DNA from: Micromonospora sp. MW-13
GTDB taxonomy: Bacteria > Actinomycetota > Actinomycetes > Mycobacteriales > Micromonosporaceae
Direction: 5' to 3'
NCBI RefSeq assembly: GCF_003434305.1
Contig: NZ_QKKX01000044.1
Location: 1 to 64,000 of the forward strand
DNA: 64,000 nt
This document shows, one piece after another, positions 61,396 through 64,000 of this stretch (positions are counted from its first letter, which is position 1; each line of letters opens with the position of its first letter). The position numbers and the translations under genes were made by a program. The notes below the pieces were generated by a model. That model ran no database searches. It was not told the origin of the DNA and saw nothing but the letters and a program-made list of their open reading frames with translations.

Positions 61396-62594
61396 CAAAC
61401 CTCCTGAAGAACCCGGATGATGTTGCCGCCGATGACCTTGGCGATCTCGTCGTCGGAGTAACCGTGCGTGACCAGCCACCCGGCGATGTTGCTGAAGCAC
61501 TCCGCCGGGTTCTCCATGCCGCTCACGTACGGGACCCGGGGGTGGTCCACCACCCCGTGGGCCTTCCCGATCGCCAGGTGCTGGGTGAAGCTGTCGTGCA
61601 GCCCGACGTGGTCACCGAAGTTGGTGTCCGGGCCGAACGCCACGTGGTCGATGCCGACCAGTTCCACGCAGTACGTGAAGTGGTCCATCACCGACTCGAT
61701 CGAGTGGTGCGGGTGCTCGGCCGACAGGGTGGTGTGCGGAGCGGCCTCGATGCCGATCACGCCCCCGCGCTCGGCGCAGGCCCGGATCACCTCGTCCGGC
61801 TTCATCCGAGGGGTGTCCCAGACCGCGCGGGCGCCGGCGTGGGTGATGAACACCGGCACCCGGCTGGCCTCGATCACGTCCAGCGAGGTCTGGTCACCGG
61901 AGTGCGAGACGTCGATGGCGATGCCGAGCTTGTTCATCCGGTCCACCGCGCGCCGACCGAAGTGGGTCAGCCCGCCGTCGCGGTCCTCGGAGAGCCCGGA
62001 TCCCAGCATGTTGGCCTGGCTGTACGCGATGCCCATCTGGCGCACGCCGAAGCCGTAGAGGATGTCGATCCGGTCCAGCTCGTTCTCGATCATCGTGGCC
62101 GCTTCCAGGCCCGCCACCAGGGCGATCTGGCCGTTGCGCTTGGCCTCGAAGATCTGTTCCAGCGTGGTCGCCACGACCACGTGGTCCTGCTTGGCGACAT
62201 CGGCGAAGCGCAGGCCGATGTCGTAGATGACGTCGTCCCACTTCCAGGCGTGCTCGCTGGTCACGCAGCCGGTGCCGTTCATGAAGTTGTCGAAGACCGC
62301 CGTCATGCCGGAGCGGGCCAGGCCCTCGAAGCCGAACGAGTTGCGGCCGGTGCGGTTGTAGTCACGTAGCTGCGACACGTCGGCCGGCAGGATCTTCGGG
62401 TGCTCGTGCAGCGAGATGGCCAGGTGCTCGCTGAGCAGCCGGGCCACCCGGCGGTGCTGGTCGTCGCTCAGGCCGAGGTCGTGCTCGGGCACCCGGCCGA
62501 GCTGCGGCGCGAGTTCGAAGACCTTGTAGTCGGCGTGCGGCGTCAAGTAGTCGAAGGACCGGTATCCGGCGTAGCGGGGGGCGGGTTCCTGCAC
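61392..62594 (-). CDS. M19-family membrane-dipeptidase-like enzyme, copy 2
   Basis: 400 residues, paralogue of the gene at 52639, same motifs: AISLHEHP, VAGLE, VSHSGDQ, ITHAGAR and FGPDTNFG. The central region (about residues 175-325) differs from copy 1 at only some ten positions, whereas the N-terminal third and the C-terminal tail diverge strongly. It is the first gene of the operon. The GTG start is preceded by GAGGTGAG, and a palindrome lies 31-59 bp upstream. Two such enzymes in one operon suggest different dipeptide specificities. Confidence 0.87.
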   Translation of the reverse strand: MQEPAPRYAGYRSFDYLTPHADYKVFELAPQLGRVPEHDLGLSDDQHRRVARLLSEHLAISLHEHPKILPADVSQLRDYNRTGRNSFGFEGLARSGMTAVFDNFMNGTGCVTSEHAWKWDDVIYDIGLRFADVAKQDHVVVATTLEQIFEAKRNGQIALVAGLEAATMIENELDRIDILYGFGVRQMGIAYSQANMLGSGLSEDRDGGLTHFGRRAVDRMNKLGIAIDVSHSGDQTSLDVIEASRVPVFITHAGARAVWDTPRMKPDEVIRACAERGGVIGIEAAPHTTLSAEHPHHSIESVMDHFTYCVELVGIDHVAFGPDTNFGDHVGLHDSFTQHLAIGKAHGVVDHPRVPYVSGMENPAECFSNIAGWLVTHGYSDDEIAKVIGGNIIRVLQEVW

Positions 62595-62624
62595 TCGTCA
62601 ACTCACCTCGTCGGGTTAGAGGTA

Positions 62625-62653
62625 TGAGGCATGAGGTCTGACCTCATGCCTCA
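62625..62653. promoter_or_regulatory. Perfect 29-bp palindrome, candidate GntR operator
   Basis: Arms TGAGGCATGAGGT (62625-62637) and ACCTCATGCCTCA (62641-62653) are perfect around CTG. Each arm contains a TGAGG direct repeat. It lies 31 bp upstream of the first gene of the dipeptide operon, overlapping the 5' UTR or core promoter. It is not a terminator, since no gene ends here. Confidence 0.85.
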
Positions 62654-62945
62654 CGGGAGATTAGCCGAGCGACAACAACCTCCGGAATACCTCGTGACCT
62701 GACCGTTACCGGAAACAGTCAACATTCCCGCAGGTCAGGACAGCTCCTGGGCGGTCGCGGCAGCCGACGCCGACCAGCCTCACCCGCCGTCCACCCGATC
62801 CCCGATCCGCCGAAAGGCGAACTGCCGGCACCCGCGCGGCACGACACGCAACCCAGTGGTCTGACCACCTGGCCCGGCAATTACCCCAACACTGTTCAAA
62901 TTGCCCGACGGCGTACGTGTGGCGGCGCGGCAGCGGGCCGGCCGC

Positions 62946-63695
62946 TCACGCCGTGGCCGGTCGCAGGCGACCTCGGGCCACCAGTTCGACGGTGAGGACG
63001 ACGGCGACGGCCTCCACCGCCAGCAGGCCGACCAGGACGAACAACTGCGTGATCCCGGCCGCGAGTGGGCTGGCCCCGCCGAGCAGCACGCCGACGAAGG
63101 CGCCGGGCAGGGTCACCAGGCCGACCGTGCGGGTCTGGTCCAGCGCCGGAATCAACGCCTGGCCGCCGGCGGGGCGACAGACCAGCAGCACCGCGTCGCG
63201 GGGCGGCAGGCCGAGGGCCAGGGCCGCCTCGACCTCGCCGCGCCGGCCGGTGAGCTCGTCGAGGGCGCGTCGGCCGGCCAGCGAGGTGGCGGTCATCGCG
63301 CCGCCGATCAGGATTCCGGCGACCGGGATGACCGCGATCCCGCGCAGCGGGACCAGGCCGGCCAGCAGCAGCCCCGCGACGACGGACAGGCTTCCCACGA
63401 CGATGGGCACACCGGCCCACCAGCCGCGCGCCCCACCGCCGACGCGCCGCGCGGAGGTGCCCGCCGCCACCGCGCACATCAGGACCACGAAGGCGGCGGT
63501 GGCCCACAGCGACGCCACGATGGCGGCGATCAGCAGCGACACGGCCGCCAACTGCACCGCCGCCCGGGCGGCGGCGACGGCGATCTGCCGACCGTGCCCG
63601 AGCTTTCCGACGGCGGCCACGATCGCCGCGACGGCGGTCAGCACGACCAGGGCGACGAACAGTTCGGGGCCGACCACCAGCATCGTCGAGGGCAT
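62946..63695 (-). CDS. fetB: FetB/UPF0014-family ABC transporter permease
   Basis: 249 residues with seven predicted helices. GRQIAVAAARAAVQLAAVSLLI near the start and LVTLPGAFVGVLLGGASPLAAGITQLFVLVGLL near the end are the UPF0014/FetB pattern. In E. coli FetA-FetB exports iron. The ATPase partner FetA is not on either side in this window, which is unusual. The ATG at 63695 has an in-frame ATG 12 bp later as an alternative. Confidence 0.78.
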   Translation of the reverse strand: MPSTMLVVGPELFVALVVLTAVAAIVAAVGKLGHGRQIAVAAARAAVQLAAVSLLIAAIVASLWATAAFVVLMCAVAAGTSARRVGGGARGWWAGVPIVVGSLSVVAGLLLAGLVPLRGIAVIPVAGILIGGAMTATSLAGRRALDELTGRRGEVEAALALGLPPRDAVLLVCRPAGGQALIPALDQTRTVGLVTLPGAFVGVLLGGASPLAAGITQLFVLVGLLAVEAVAVVLTVELVARGRLRPATA

Positions 63696-63791
63696 CCGGT
63701 CAGTCTGTCGCAGCGGTTCGGGCAGCGTCGCGCCGCTCCGGCCCGGTGTGTGCGGGCACGGGTGCCGCCTGCGGCGGCGCCGGGGCGACTG

Positions 63792-63980
63792 TCAGGACGG
63801 GGCCTTGACCTGACCGTCGAAGGCGATGCTGCGCCACAGGTCGAACTGCCGGTCGTTGCCGATCAGGGGGTTGCCGACCAGCGCGACGGCGGCCGTCACC
63901 TCCTCGTCGTTGCGTAGCTGGCGGAAGTAGCCGGGGCCGACCAGGGCGATGCCCCGGTTGGTGGACTGGATCAACTTCAT
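63792..63980 (-). CDS. Short ORF at the window edge, possibly C-terminal part of a larger gene
   Basis: 62 residues from the ATG at 63980: MKLIQSTNRGIALVGPGYF, then RNDEEVTAAVALVGNPLIG and FDLWRSIAFDGQVKAPS. The ATG is preceded by GGGAGGA, a good ribosome-binding site. However, the frame is also open to the end of the window and reads LWEDD before the ATG, so the ORF may belong to a longer protein. I recognise no family. Confidence 0.45.
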   Translation of the reverse strand: MKLIQSTNRGIALVGPGYFRQLRNDEEVTAAVALVGNPLIGNDRQFDLWRSIAFDGQVKAPS

Positions 63981-64000
63981 GTCGTCCTCCCACAGGTTGA

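Noticed and set aside
52639..62594. Composite transposon bounded by the two M19 genes
   Set aside because: The flanking genes are functional peptidases, there is no transposase, no terminal inverted repeat and no target duplication visible.

Overview
The window is GC-rich DNA (well above 70 % GC by eye) with GTG and TTG starts, many ATGA or GTGA stop/start overlaps, and families typical of filamentous actinobacteria: a CBM2-GH18 chitinase, an OST-HTH/NYN protein, a STAND/TPR regulator, DUF5753 and DUF2188 proteins and a SapA-like spore protein. A Micromonospora-type actinomycete fits best; this is inferred from gene content, not from a marker gene. No rRNA, tRNA, CRISPR array, insertion sequence or phage genes were recognised.

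Layout. 0-4 kb: tail of cysN, a strong terminator, a secreted chitinase, a membrane protein, and a decayed DUF5753 regulator. 4-12 kb, minus strand: a two-gene heterodimeric ABC exporter with one degenerate ATP site, an NYN/OST-HTH protein, a two-domain glyoxalase-fold protein and a GGDEF-EAL c-di-GMP protein. 12.5-19.4 kb: a nucleotidyltransferase-like/methyltransferase fusion faces a tightly coupled five-gene operon. That operon encodes an OleA-like thiolase/KAS III, a GT2 glycosyltransferase, an OleC-like AMP ligase, a cytochrome P450 and an OleD-like reductase, and has no OleB. It looks like a small beta-lactone or long-chain fatty-acyl biosynthetic cluster. 19.6-27.6 kb: two secreted repeat proteins, a STAND regulator, and a peptide-ligation locus (ATP-grasp ligase behind a condensation-domain-like ORF that seems broken by a GT duplication).

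28-32.5 kb: a MarR-regulated DHA2 efflux pump divergent from a TetR regulator, with a perfect 25-bp palindrome between them, then a ROK regulator. 32.5-36.6 kb: a ChvE/MmsA/MmsB-type monosaccharide importer. 37-40 kb: a three-gene sugar-nucleotide set (GDP-mannose hydrolase-like Nudix, sugar C-methyltransferase, GDP-mannose 4,6-dehydratase). 40-50 kb: a secreted M14 peptidase, SapA-like protein, an anchored HTH protein, DUF2071, two cell-wall peptidases (M15-like and M23), a GH10 xylanase remnant, a GT1 glycosyltransferase and a DUF2188 protein.

50-52.6 kb: a chloramphenicol-type MFS pump, a decayed stretch and a GntR/UTRA regulator. 52.6-62.6 kb: a 10-kb peptide-scavenging operon in the order M19 dipeptidase, dipeptide-binding protein, two permeases, an M24 protein lacking two metal ligands, a prolyl-aminopeptidase-like hydrolase, two ATPases and a second, near-identical M19 dipeptidase. 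A perfect 29-bp palindrome lies in front of its first gene and is the best candidate GntR operator. The window ends with a FetB-like permease and a short ORF at the edge.

All calls come from reading the sequence and from family knowledge. No database search, alignment program or structure prediction was run.
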